Positions 1 to 7,757 of a DNA stretch of 21,238 nucleotides are shown here, one piece after another. Numbering within the stretch: position 1 is the stretch's first letter; each line of letters begins with the position of its first letter. A program made the translations under genes and the position numbers. Source of the stretch: Bacteroidales bacterium (GTDB lineage Bacteria; Bacteroidota; Bacteroidia; Bacteroidales; VadinHA17); assembly GCA_030692905.1 (NCBI GenBank), contig JAUYBT010000206.1:1-21238 (forward strand), written 5' to 3'. The notes below the pieces were generated by a model. That model saw nothing but the letters and a program-made list of their open reading frames with translations. It was not told the DNA's origin and searched no databases.

Positions 1-1055
1 TCCTGTATTGTTATTTTCAGATCTGTTTGAAAACGAACCGGATCCATGATGTGCCATCTATAAAGGCCAAAGCGTTGCATTACATTGTAGTGCCCATCAC
101 CGCGGATCACCTGGTGCAGTCCTGAATAGGGTGTACAGAATTCGGTATAGACAGTTTCCTCAACACCGGCGGCATTTTTCTTCCTGGTATCAAAATCATA
201 GGAGCCGCAGAAATAATCTTCGGTGCCTGTTCCGCAGATAGTTGGGAATTTACTATCTCCATCAATATAAAATTTAATTTCACCTTCGCCCCACCAACCA
301 TTATTATTTACTCCCCAGGCCATATAGACTCCGACAAACTGACCTTTCCCTTTGATCCCATCATTGATAGTATAAATAGATGTCTCATTCGGATTTGCCC
401 GACGGAACTGAGCATGAAAATAACCGGCATCAGCAGGCACCTCGGTCAAAGTATAATCAATCTGGTAATACAGAGACATTGCCTCTGCATCGTTAACATT
501 TTCCATGGTGATCCTGCACTTTTTTCTGAAAGGCATGACCCAGTAACAATTAAAAGCACTGCCAGGGTTTACGCAAATAGCAGAAGAGACCAGAGGTGAA
601 TACTGATTCCATCCCATTCCAAAGAAGTCGCCTACAGGGCATTCTATTGAAGGCTCCGTTTCATCGTCCCAATAAACTCTTAAAATAGAGAACCTCCATT
701 TTCCTGTAGGTGTCATCCAGATGTGCTGTATGGCACCGGGTCCTTCAATCTCAGCCATAGTGAAAGTCTCTCCCGGCTTTATTCTGACATAGGGGTTTAC
801 TTTCCATCCCTGTCCAAGATCGCGGGCAGCATTGAATGCATTGGCAGTATTGGGTTTGTCTTTTTCGGCAGGATCTGCCATTCCTGCTTTACCTTTTTCA
901 CCTGAAAAGTTTTCAGGACTTATTGACCGGGTTTTTGCATCGGATAACCTGTACAAATTACCCATGTTCATATCGAGCCCGTTAAACTTATTCTGAGAAA
1001 ATGCGAAAACCGGCAGCAAGCAGACTAAAACAATAAACGTTACACTTTTTTTCAT
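1..1055 (-). CDS. DUF2961 / GH172-family glycoside hydrolase, 3'-truncated by window edge
   Basis: The reading frame starts at the ATG at 1055 and runs open off the left edge: 351 codons plus two bases, so the C-terminus is missing. Residues 1-21 form a signal peptide ending in FAFSQ. The body matches DUF2961 (now CAZy GH172): an N-terminal stretch around IEGPGAIQHIWMT (103-115), the WWGEGE block (254-259), GTGTEDYF (275-282) and YRWHIMDPVRF near the end of the visible part. The acidic residues in WWGEGE and GTEDY lie where the family's catalytic carboxylates are expected (from memory of the family, not modelled). Characterised GH172 members act on difructose dianhydride I or on D-arabinan, so a fructofuranose- or arabinofuranose-containing glycan is the likely substrate class; the exact one cannot be told. 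The signal peptide places it in the periplasm or outside. It follows the envelope cluster by 56 bases on the same strand and may be read through from it. Confidence 0.88.
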   Translation of the reverse strand, partial: MKKSVTFIVLVCLLPVFAFSQNKFNGLDMNMGNLYRLSDAKTRSISPENFSGEKGKAGMADPAEKDKPNTANAFNAARDLGQGWKVNPYVRIKPGETFTMAEIEGPGAIQHIWMTPTGKWRFSILRVYWDDETEPSIECPVGDFFGMGWNQYSPLVSSAICVNPGSAFNCYWVMPFRKKCRITMENVNDAEAMSLYYQIDYTLTEVPADAGYFHAQFRRANPNETSIYTINDGIKGKGQFVGVYMAWGVNNNGWWGEGEIKFYIDGDSKFPTICGTGTEDYFCGSYDFDTRKKNAAGVEETVYTEFCTPYSGLHQVIRGDGHYNVMQRFGLYRWHIMDPVRFQTDLKITIQ

Positions 1056-1111
1056 AATCTTAATGTTTGATAAGGATCACAATACAATATAAAATTAATA
1101 AAACTATTGAA

Positions 1112-2059
1112 TTAGTGGTAACTTTCCTTCGGGATTTGCCACACATTGAACGAAATGTTCAGTGAGCTTTTTACTGAAATTCCTGAGTCTATAACTCTAA
1201 TCATTAATGAACTGGCTTCCCGATTGAACTTATTCATACCCTCCAGATTTTTCCCCCCGGCAAGCAAATTTGCTCTATGCATCCCTCCGTTATATGTTTT
1301 ATTAAATAAACCTAACCCTGCAAAATACCCTGTGAAATAATATTCATAATAGAATTCACAAAACGCAAAACCTAATAATGAAGCATTCATAAGTAAATTA
1401 AAAGTGCCTTCCATAACAGCTCCACAATACATCTGGCCGGAGCCTGGAATAAATCTTGACAAATTTTCAGCCTTCTTAGGAGAATAGAACTTCGGGATAT
1501 TCCTTTTACTATACAAATTATTGATTTTTGTTTTATAGTCATTTTTGACAGAATCCTGTAACCCTGAATTATCCAGAAAAAAACTCCAGAGATTGATTGC
1601 TTCTTCCCATTTTCTTAAAGCATTTAAACATAGAATATTTAAAGGGATAATATCAATAGTTTTTAACGAATCGGAAAATCTGAATTTTATTTCTTCAATA
1701 TTCCAGAGTGATTGATTAGGGTCATTAATTAAATAATAACCCAGAGCTTGTTCATAACGAATTAAAAAGAAAAGAGAATCATGCAAATTGAACAGGTTTA
1801 TTTCGCTTAATTCTTCCAGAGATTTGTCGGTTTCTCCAAGTCCTTTGTAGCAAATAGATTTAAAATACTTACACTGTGCAATTTTATTATTATCTGATTC
1901 ATAAAAAATTGCTCTTTCGAATTCAATTGAAGCAACATAAAACCGGCCTTCTGAGAAAACTCTGAGTGCATTTAAATAATAATCTGATGCAAATATCCTA
2001 TTTGTCGAAAGTATTACGCAAAGGAATATGCAAATTGAAAAGAATCGAGTTTTTAACAT
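1112..2059 (-). CDS. Exported helical-repeat (TPR-like) protein with C-terminal PGSGQ membrane motif
   Basis: I chose the ATG at 2059 (315 aa) because it gives a clean signal peptide (MLKTRFFSICIFLCVILS, cleavage near IFAS); an ATG seven codons upstream at 2080 is also open. After the signal come about 150 residues of amphipathic helices with the spacing of degenerate TPRs. They are followed by FIPGSGQMYCG (about residues 203-213 from the chosen start) and hydrophobic, Gly/Ala/aromatic-rich segments likely to be membrane hairpins. The C-terminal part resembles the PGLGQxYNG-type motif seen in Bacteroidota TM2/DUF5683-like proteins. It overlaps the end of the upstream gene by 62 bases and shares its architecture, so the two are probably old tandem duplicates. 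Function is unknown; context with YidD and a LolA-like protein suggests an envelope-assembly role, which is inference. Confidence 0.8.
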   Translation of the reverse strand: MLKTRFFSICIFLCVILSTNRIFASDYYLNALRVFSEGRFYVASIEFERAIFYESDNNKIAQCKYFKSICYKGLGETDKSLEELSEINLFNLHDSLFFLIRYEQALGYYLINDPNQSLWNIEEIKFRFSDSLKTIDIIPLNILCLNALRKWEEAINLWSFFLDNSGLQDSVKNDYKTKINNLYSKRNIPKFYSPKKAENLSRFIPGSGQMYCGAVMEGTFNLLMNASLLGFAFCEFYYEYYFTGYFAGLGLFNKTYNGGMHRANLLAGGKNLEGMNKFNREASSLMIRVIDSGISVKSSLNISFNVWQIPKESYH

Positions 2060-2876
2060 TATCACTATATTCGGTTTCAAGGATATTTACTGTCACTACC
2101 GATCCATATATATTTGCGACATAAGAAAATGCAAACGCAGTTCCAAAAGCTATTGTTTTAAAACTTTTCAATCCACTCTTTCTGTAGTTTTCCCAGGTCA
2201 CTAATCCAAGTCCTGTGGTAGCAATAAAAGCAGAAATTGCTTCTCCTCTTTTTCCTGAATAAAACTTACCTGATCCGGGGATGATTCCCGATAATATCCC
2301 GGCAATTGCAGGTGATTTGATTTTATGTTTTTTTAAATTTTCTGAAATTTTATGGAGATTATCAAATGATTCGGAAATCTCATAAAAGCTCCTGTTTATT
2401 TTAGGAAACGATTCTTCGTACAGGGTGGCGTTTCCCTGCAGGAGATAAACACCCGCAATCTCATAATTTTTAAGAGATATCTGTTTTTCGGTATTTACTT
2501 CAATCTTTGAAAGGATTTCTATTGCTTTGTTATAATTTCCTGTATGTGCGTAATTACAGGCTGCAAAAAATTGCGATTTCAGGTAAAATTCTGACGAAGG
2601 TCTAACCTTTATTAAACTTTCTGAGGAAGGAGAAAGCCGTTTTAATGAATAGAGGCTCCATCCTCTCAGATAGTTCACGTTGTCACTCAATTGATCTAAA
2701 GAACAATCAGTTGAGTCCAATAAATAAAGTGCCTCTTCAAAATCACCAGATTTTACAAGGTGCTCAATAAATTTTAAGTCGCAGTTAATGGGGTTTTGAG
2801 AAAAAGATAAAGATGTAAATGATAAAAAAATTACAATCAGACCAATCTGAATATTTAAAATATTCCTATTCTCCAT
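1998..2876 (-). CDS. Exported helical-repeat (TPR-like) protein with PGSGK membrane motif, paralogue of its downstream neighbour
   Basis: This is a 292-aa protein. Residues 1-27 are a signal peptide ending LSFSQ. Residues 35-185 are helical with TPR-like pairs (for example GDFEEALYLLD and TGNYNKAIEILSKIE). Then comes AIAGILSGIIPGSGKFYSG (190-208), hydrophobic segments at about 212-228 and 241-265, and a short tail. The order signal, TPR-like, PGSGxxYxG, membrane hairpin is the same as in the next gene, although overall identity looks low. Its ATG lies inside the last codons of yidD (an 11-base overlap at 2866-2876), a strong sign of translational coupling. I do not recognise a named family with certainty and assign no function. 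The PGSG motif followed by small residues resembles TM2-type hairpins, and the operon also contains a true TM2 protein. Confidence 0.82.
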   Translation of the reverse strand: MENRNILNIQIGLIVIFLSFTSLSFSQNPINCDLKFIEHLVKSGDFEEALYLLDSTDCSLDQLSDNVNYLRGWSLYSLKRLSPSSESLIKVRPSSEFYLKSQFFAACNYAHTGNYNKAIEILSKIEVNTEKQISLKNYEIAGVYLLQGNATLYEESFPKINRSFYEISESFDNLHKISENLKKHKIKSPAIAGILSGIIPGSGKFYSGKRGEAISAFIATTGLGLVTWENYRKSGLKSFKTIAFGTAFAFSYVANIYGSVVTVNILETEYSDNVKNSILFNLHIPLRNTFDK

Positions 2877-3342
2877 TATGCTTTGATGCTTTTATATGTC
2901 TCGAAACCGGATCAGGATAACGCCTGGTTTTCTGGTCTATGCTATAATGTTTCAGATCCTGTGCAGCAATTCTGTTGCACCTGTTCACACGATCAATAGT
3001 TAAAAGGGTACCTTTTATTAATCCATCTTCCTTAACTGCCTGTTTACTGAACTCAGAACAACTGGGAGTAAAAAGACAATCTGCAGAAATATGCTTTGAG
3101 AGTACATTCTGATATATATATAATGTTCCTCCGAATACTAAACCAACAGGATTTATTTTCTTAATCAATGAGGTTTCGTCACGATAAATAAAGGGGCGCT
3201 TAAATGGGTCTGTTTGTGCTTGTGATAATTGCACATTAATATATTCAATATCTAATTTAAACCGGCTCTCTTGGGCAGAGATACTGATGCTCAATGAAAA
3301 AAACAAAAAGATAAGCAACCTGTTATTTACTGATTTTTGCAT
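2866..3342 (-). CDS. yidD: YidD-family membrane protein insertion factor with N-terminal signal sequence
   Basis: The open frame extends to 3399, but the ATG at 3342 gives a typical signal peptide (MQKSVNNRLLIFLFFSLSIS, cleavage near SAQ) and a 158-aa protein; the longer start would run deep into the preceding gene. Residues 63-130 match YidD (DUF37, once called the alpha-haemolysin domain): INPVGLVFGGTLYIYQ, DCLFTPSCSEF, GLIKGTLLTIDRVNRC. The three family cysteines are present at 89, 95 and 122. Classical YidD is about 70-100 aa, membrane-associated on the cytoplasmic side, sits by rnpA and yidC, and aids Sec/YidC insertion. This one has about 60 extra N-terminal residues including a signal peptide, and its neighbours are envelope proteins. 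Its location may therefore differ from that of the classical protein. It overlaps the upstream gene by 20 bases and the downstream gene by 11. Confidence 0.9.
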   Translation of the reverse strand: MQKSVNNRLLIFLFFSLSISISAQESRFKLDIEYINVQLSQAQTDPFKRPFIYRDETSLIKKINPVGLVFGGTLYIYQNVLSKHISADCLFTPSCSEFSKQAVKEDGLIKGTLLTIDRVNRCNRIAAQDLKHYSIDQKTRRYPDPVSRHIKASKHNGE

Positions 3343-4030
3343 CGTCCGGAATTTTAAAGTTGAAATAATTATTATCCGGAAAGTCATTTGTACGGACATT
3401 TGAAAAAACTGACAGTCTTATAGTTGAATCTGTTTTGCTTTCAAAGCTTATTTCAGTTATTCGGAGTGGCATTCTGAAGGTTTTGAAATCGGCATATCTG
3501 CTATAGTAAATTTTTTTTACAATTAAACCGTCCAGACCATGGTATTCAGCGTAAATAGGTAGCATCTCCTTAAAGACAATCTTAATCTGATTAATAACTT
3601 TTAAAGAGACTGGGGCCTGCCAGGTTGTTACCATCATCCCTTCTTCACGGGTTGAGTTAACCAGCTTAAAACCTTCTTTTGAAAGACCCAGATCGGTCAG
3701 TTTATTATTAATGAAATAATATAAGAGTTCATTTGTGGTTGATAACGATTGATCCTGTTGTATTGTCACTGAATTTGTTTCCGGAAAATATATTTTCATT
3801 TCACCAAATCGGTTAGACATCTTCACGAATTCGGCCGGATAGTAGTGATGAGTGACAACAGCATCGTTCTCTTTGTTATAATAAATATCGCACTTGAAAA
3901 TGCTTTTAGATCCCTTACTAAGCACCTGGATTTCCTGACTAACACTCACACAATCATTATCCTGCGACAGCAATCTGATTTGCGGAAGAAGAAAAACCAA
4001 AACTACAACTAATACCTGAATTTTATTCAT
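3323..4030 (-). CDS. LolA-like outer-membrane lipoprotein carrier-type protein (putative)
   Basis: This is a 235-aa exported protein. Residues 1-22 form a signal peptide ending RLLSQ. The rest is predicted as a run of beta strands with a mid-protein helix. The pattern resembles the LolA/LolB-like fold: an early strand pair (SIFKCDIYYNKENDAVVTHHYYP), MKIYFPETNSVTI, and a late alternating strand region (VKKIYYSRYADFKTFRMPLRITEISF). The ending NNYFNFKIPDDAKI is typical of LolA-like proteins, where a last strand carries an F-x-x-P-x-D/A motif. Canonical LolA carries lipoproteins across the periplasm. Divergent paralogues occur in clusters for exported glycans and pigments, so the cargo here is open. 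It overlaps yidD by 20 bases and probably shares its transcript. The fold call is from pattern recognition only. Confidence 0.65.
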   Translation of the reverse strand: MNKIQVLVVVLVFLLPQIRLLSQDNDCVSVSQEIQVLSKGSKSIFKCDIYYNKENDAVVTHHYYPAEFVKMSNRFGEMKIYFPETNSVTIQQDQSLSTTNELLYYFINNKLTDLGLSKEGFKLVNSTREEGMMVTTWQAPVSLKVINQIKIVFKEMLPIYAEYHGLDGLIVKKIYYSRYADFKTFRMPLRITEISFESKTDSTIRLSVFSNVRTNDFPDNNYFNFKIPDDAKISK

Positions 4031-4099
4031 TTATAACAACAGGGTTACAGACAAAACAAGAATTAAGTATTAGAAGTTAATACAAATACTTAATTCTTT

Positions 4100-4133
4100 C
4101 AAAAATATTAATTGGTTATCCTTATCCTTTCAA
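4100..4133 (-). promoter_or_regulatory. Possible internal promoter ahead of the LolA-like/yidD part of the cluster
   Basis: Read on the minus strand, 4107-4100 is TATTTTTG, a full match to the Bacteroidota -7 box TAnnTTTG. A TTG at 4133-4131 lies 23 bases upstream, slightly far for the -33 box. It would give a 5' leader of about 60 bases before the ATG at 4030. It is AT-rich sequence, so chance is possible. Confidence 0.3.
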
Positions 4134-4543
4134 TTCCACATGAAGAATTTCGGATTGTTAACATACTCTGAAATGTCATCCATGTTAATTATCAGAACGA
4201 TAAAATCTACCAATGGTACTATACCGAATATACCACCGCAAGTCAGGATATATCCCACACCGGTCATTACTTCGGTTCCAAGGTAAAATCTGTGAACACC
4301 TAAGCCTCCTAAAAAGAAATCAAGGACTATGGCCACTACTGCATCTTTCTCGCCGGCTGCTAATGAAGTGGTTGAATTGCCGGCCAACGATAAATCGGTA
4401 AAAGAAATATTCACAGTTTCAGTGGCCGTGGTAAACATTTCATCAATCAGGTTATCATTAGCAATGTAACCAGAAGCATTTGCATTATAACTACACAAAG
4501 CAGTTACAGCGAAAACAATCGATAAAAAAATAATTTTTTTCAT
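4130..4543 (-). CDS. TM2-domain protein, exported
   Basis: This is a 137-aa protein with a signal peptide (residues 1-24, cleavage after NASG or NANA). A 35-residue Ser/Thr-rich spacer follows, then a TM2 domain at about 64-120: KDAVVAIVLDFFLGGLGVHRFYLG, a second hydrophobic stretch (GVGYILTCGGIFGIVPLVDFIVLI), and a short tail. The GxxGxHRFYLG signature (79-89) and the late PLVDFIVL block are diagnostic of TM2, a two-helix membrane hairpin found from bacteria to animals, with no single known biochemical role. In Bacteroidota these are usually short and often carry a leader like this one. The upstream gene ends 10 bases before this ATG, and the next gene begins 99 bases after its stop. It shares a hairpin theme with the two PGSG-motif proteins in the same cluster. 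Confidence 0.88.
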   Translation of the reverse strand: MKKIIFLSIVFAVTALCSYNANASGYIANDNLIDEMFTTATETVNISFTDLSLAGNSTTSLAAGEKDAVVAIVLDFFLGGLGVHRFYLGTEVMTGVGYILTCGGIFGIVPLVDFIVLIINMDDISEYVNNPKFFMWN

Positions 4544-4553
4544 AAATAATTCA

Positions 4554-5267
4554 TTAATTGGTTAATAATTGTGTAAAAATTATGTTTTTAGGATATTGTG
4601 CATGTAATTCAGCTAAATAATCAAATGCTTTTGGTTTCTCTTTTTCAATATCTAAATAATACTTCATTAAAAAATATCGACCTATTGTTCTGTTAGGTGA
4701 ATAACCGTTGCGGATCACTTCTTCAATATCTCCAATAAGCTTCTGTTTCCTGTGAGAATCTGATAAAAATTTATCGACAAAGAAACTATTTTGGATGAGA
4801 GTCAGAAATGATTTGTAAAGGATAAAAAGTTCAAATGCCTCATTACTTGAGTCTTCGAGCCTTGCAATATCAACTTTATCAATTTGTTTCTGCAACTTCA
4901 AAAATAAAAATGGGATCATGTAATTTTTATTGCTACAGGCGTAATATCTCATCCTGTAGGTTGAAGAAATTATTTTAATAAGGTCATTATTGCCGTTCTT
5001 TTCAAATTGGTTCAGAGTGTTCAGAAATTCCGAAAAACGCGCTTTATTCCCTTTTTCAATGGCCATCCGCCATTTTATCTCGAGATTAAGAGTCTCGCTT
5101 ATTAAAGGGTCTTTTTCAATGAGCCGTGACAATTGTTCTGATGCTTTAAGAAAATCATAATTGTAGATATTATCAATAATTGAAGTTGTGTCGACCGGAG
5201 TTGAATATAATATGGAATGACACAATAATGACAATGTAATTAATAAGTTTTTCTTACTTTTCTTCAT
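4554..5267 (-). CDS. Exported helical protein of unknown function, first gene of the envelope cluster
   Basis: This is a 237-aa protein starting at the ATG at 5267 with a basic n-region (MKKSKKNLL) and a hydrophobic core ending near LYSTP, which reads as a signal peptide. The remainder is nearly all helix with TPR-like spacing: NYDFLKASEQLSRLIEKDP near residues 33-51 and PKAFDYLAELHAQYPKN near the C-terminus, as in helical-repeat scaffold proteins. No catalytic motif and no second membrane segment are seen. It ends 10 bases before the TM2 gene and heads the run of six minus-strand genes, so its promoter should lie in the 269-base divergent gap to the prolyl oligopeptidase gene. I do not recognise a named family. 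Confidence 0.75.
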   Translation of the reverse strand: MKKSKKNLLITLSLLCHSILYSTPVDTTSIIDNIYNYDFLKASEQLSRLIEKDPLISETLNLEIKWRMAIEKGNKARFSEFLNTLNQFEKNGNNDLIKIISSTYRMRYYACSNKNYMIPFLFLKLQKQIDKVDIARLEDSSNEAFELFILYKSFLTLIQNSFFVDKFLSDSHRKQKLIGDIEEVIRNGYSPNRTIGRYFLMKYYLDIEKEKPKAFDYLAELHAQYPKNIIFTQLLTN

Positions 5268-5449
5268 ATAAAGTAATCAGATCTAACAAGTTTAATCAAA
5301 TATTTCTGAATTCTCTCAAGTTCAGAACAAAAAGTTGATATAAATATACTTGATTTTCCGGAACTTGAGTTAATTATTTATTCTTTAAAGTTGAGTATTG
5401 ATTATATTCTGATGACTATTAACAGAAATATATTACTGATCAATTCATA

Positions 5450-5480
5450 TTTGTTAAAACCCGGCATTTAATTACTTTTG
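5450..5480 (+). promoter_or_regulatory. Bacteroidota-type promoter for the prolyl oligopeptidase gene
   Basis: TTTG at 5450-5453 and TACTTTTG at 5473-5480, separated by 19 bases, match the Bacteroidota sigma factor consensus (-33 TTTG, -7 TAnnTTTG). Transcription would start near 5487, giving a leader of about 50 bases. This is the best full promoter match in the window. The rest of the 5268-5536 gap should also contain a promoter for the minus-strand cluster, but I see no equally good match there. Confidence 0.6.
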
Positions 5481-5536
5481 CCGCTGAAATCATTTGAGAT
5501 AATTAAACCGGAGTTAATAATCTACTCTAAATTCTT

Positions 5537-7645
5537 ATGAAAAAACTAATTCTGACAACAATTGCAATAGCACTCCTGATATCATGTGATGGACCAATGA
5601 AAAAGAAAATAGAATACCATGTTACAAAAAAGGGTGATGTTGTTGATACTTATTTTGGAACCGAAGTTCCTGATCCGTATCGCTGGCTCGAAGATGATAA
5701 ATCTGAAGAGACTGCTGCCTGGGTAAAGGAGCAGAATAAAGTCACATTTGGATATCTTGAAGCCATCCCATACAGGGAGGAGATAAAGAACCGTCTCAAG
5801 AAAATGTGGAACTATGAGAAGTACACGGCTCCTTTTAAGGAAGGTGATTATACTTACTTTTCCAGGAACAATGGATTGCAAAACCAGTTTGTCGTTTATC
5901 GTCAGAAAGGTAATGGAGAAACTGAAATATTCCTTGATCCGAATACATTTTCTGCAGACGGAACCACATCACTGGGTGAAATGGAATTCTCGGACGACGG
6001 CAGCAAAGTTGCCTGGTCCATATCTGAAGGCGGATCCGACTGGCGTAAGGTAATTGTGATGGATGCCTCAACTAAGGAGATCATTAGCGATACATTAACA
6101 GATATTAAGTTCAGTGGCCTTTCGTGGCAGGGGAATGAAGGGTTCTACTACTCAAGTTATGACAAACCAAAGGGTAGCGAGCTTTCAGCAATGACTGATC
6201 ACCATAAACTCTATTTCCATAAACCCGGTACCCGCCAAACTGATGATAAGGTTATATTTGGTTCTGATATTGTCAGAAGATATGTTGGTGGATATGTAAC
6301 AGAAGACGGCAGATATCTAGTCGTAACAGCTTCAATCTCAACAACAGGTAATGAATTATATATTAAAGATTTAACTAAACCAGATAATGATTTTATTGTA
6401 GTTGTTAATAATTTCGATAATGATCATTTCATAATTGATAACGAGGGTACAAAACTCTTCATTGTAACCAACCTTAATGCCCCCAATAAGAGGATTGTTA
6501 CTGTTGATGCAACAAAACCCGGTATTGAAAACTGGACTGATTTCATACCTGAAACAGAGAATGTACTCGATCCTGAAGCAGGTTCAGGATACTTCTTTGC
6601 ACATTATATGGTCGATGCTATCTCAAAAGTAAAACAGTTTGACAAAAATGGGATTCTGGCACGTGAGATTGCTCTTCCCGGAGTCGGAACTGCTTCAGGT
6701 TTCGGTGCAAAAAAGGATGACAAGGAGGTTTACTTTTCGTTTACGAACTATATAACACCAGTTACTATCTATAAACTTGATCCGGAAACAGGTAATTCGG
6801 AGGTTTATAAAAAACCTGTTGTGGCCTTCAACGGTGACGATTACGAATCAGTGCAGGAATTCTATAACTCAAAAGATGGAACACTTATACCTATGATCAT
6901 TACCTACAGGAAGGGGACGCAGCTTAATGGTGAAAATCCGACCATACTTTACGGATATGGCGGATTCAATGTAAGCCAAACTCCGGAGTTTGGAATAGCT
7001 GCTGCACTCTGGCTTGAAATGGGCGGCATTTATGCAGTTGCAAATATCAGGGGTGGAGGTGAATATGGTGAGAAATGGCACCTTGCCGGTACAAAAATGA
7101 ATAAACAAAATGTATTTGACGATTTCATTGCGGCCGGTGAATACCTTATTGAAAAGAAATATACCTCATCTGATTTTCTGGCAATAAGAGGCGGATCTAA
7201 CGGAGGTCTCCTCGTGGGAGCTGTAATGACCCAGCGGCCTGACCTTATGAAGGTTGCACTTCCGGCTGTTGGCGTGATGGATATGCTCCGGTATCATACA
7301 TTTACTGCAGGTGCAGGATGGGCATACGACTATGGTACATCAGAGGAAAGTAAGGAAATGTTTGAATACATATATAAATACTCACCTGTTCAGAATGTAA
7401 AAGAGGGTACAAAATACCCTGCAACACTCGTTACAACAGGAGACCATGACGATAGAGTAGTACCGGCACATTCATTCAAGTTTGCAGCACAACTGCAGGC
7501 TAAACAGGCAGGCAGCAATCCGGTACTTATCAGGATTGAAACAAAGGCCGGTCATGGTGCCGGAACTCCGGTAAGTAAGACTATTGAACAGTATGCTGAT
7601 ATCTACGGATTTACTCTTTATAATATGGGGATAATAAAATTGTAA
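5537..7645 (+). CDS. Prolyl oligopeptidase (S9A), predicted lipoprotein
   Basis: This is a 702-aa protein of full family length. A lipoprotein signal (MKKLILTTIAIALLISC, lipobox Cys at 17) predicts membrane anchoring in the cell envelope. The N-terminal region begins with YHVTKKGDVVDTYFGTEVPDPYRWLEDD, the usual S9A opening, followed by a seven-bladed propeller (about 75-430) and an alpha/beta-hydrolase domain (about 430-702). The triad is visible: Ser554 in GGSNGGLL, Asp638 in DHDDRVVP, His673 in AGHGAG. YGYGGFNVSQTPEF and the NIRGGGEYGEKWH block are also standard. The family cleaves short peptides after proline; an exported lipoprotein form fits peptide scavenging or degradation of proline-rich peptides. 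It stands alone, divergent from the minus-strand cluster and convergent with the bicupin gene. The start is fixed by the lipoprotein signal and the promoter 50 bases upstream. Confidence 0.95.
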   Translation: MKKLILTTIAIALLISCDGPMKKKIEYHVTKKGDVVDTYFGTEVPDPYRWLEDDKSEETAAWVKEQNKVTFGYLEAIPYREEIKNRLKKMWNYEKYTAPFKEGDYTYFSRNNGLQNQFVVYRQKGNGETEIFLDPNTFSADGTTSLGEMEFSDDGSKVAWSISEGGSDWRKVIVMDASTKEIISDTLTDIKFSGLSWQGNEGFYYSSYDKPKGSELSAMTDHHKLYFHKPGTRQTDDKVIFGSDIVRRYVGGYVTEDGRYLVVTASISTTGNELYIKDLTKPDNDFIVVVNNFDNDHFIIDNEGTKLFIVTNLNAPNKRIVTVDATKPGIENWTDFIPETENVLDPEAGSGYFFAHYMVDAISKVKQFDKNGILAREIALPGVGTASGFGAKKDDKEVYFSFTNYITPVTIYKLDPETGNSEVYKKPVVAFNGDDYESVQEFYNSKDGTLIPMIITYRKGTQLNGENPTILYGYGGFNVSQTPEFGIAAALWLEMGGIYAVANIRGGGEYGEKWHLAGTKMNKQNVFDDFIAAGEYLIEKKYTSSDFLAIRGGSNGGLLVGAVMTQRPDLMKVALPAVGVMDMLRYHTFTAGAGWAYDYGTSEESKEMFEYIYKYSPVQNVKEGTKYPATLVTTGDHDDRVVPAHSFKFAAQLQAKQAGSNPVLIRIETKAGHGAGTPVSKTIEQYADIYGFTLYNMGIIKL

Positions 7646-7757
7646 ATAATTCATTATCAAGATATTGGAAAACGGGTTTAAATCCCTCTAATGTCTTTTA
7701 TCCCAAGGATGTAAAAGGATTTATATTATCTTTCTACGTAAGTTTTCAATTTTTTCC

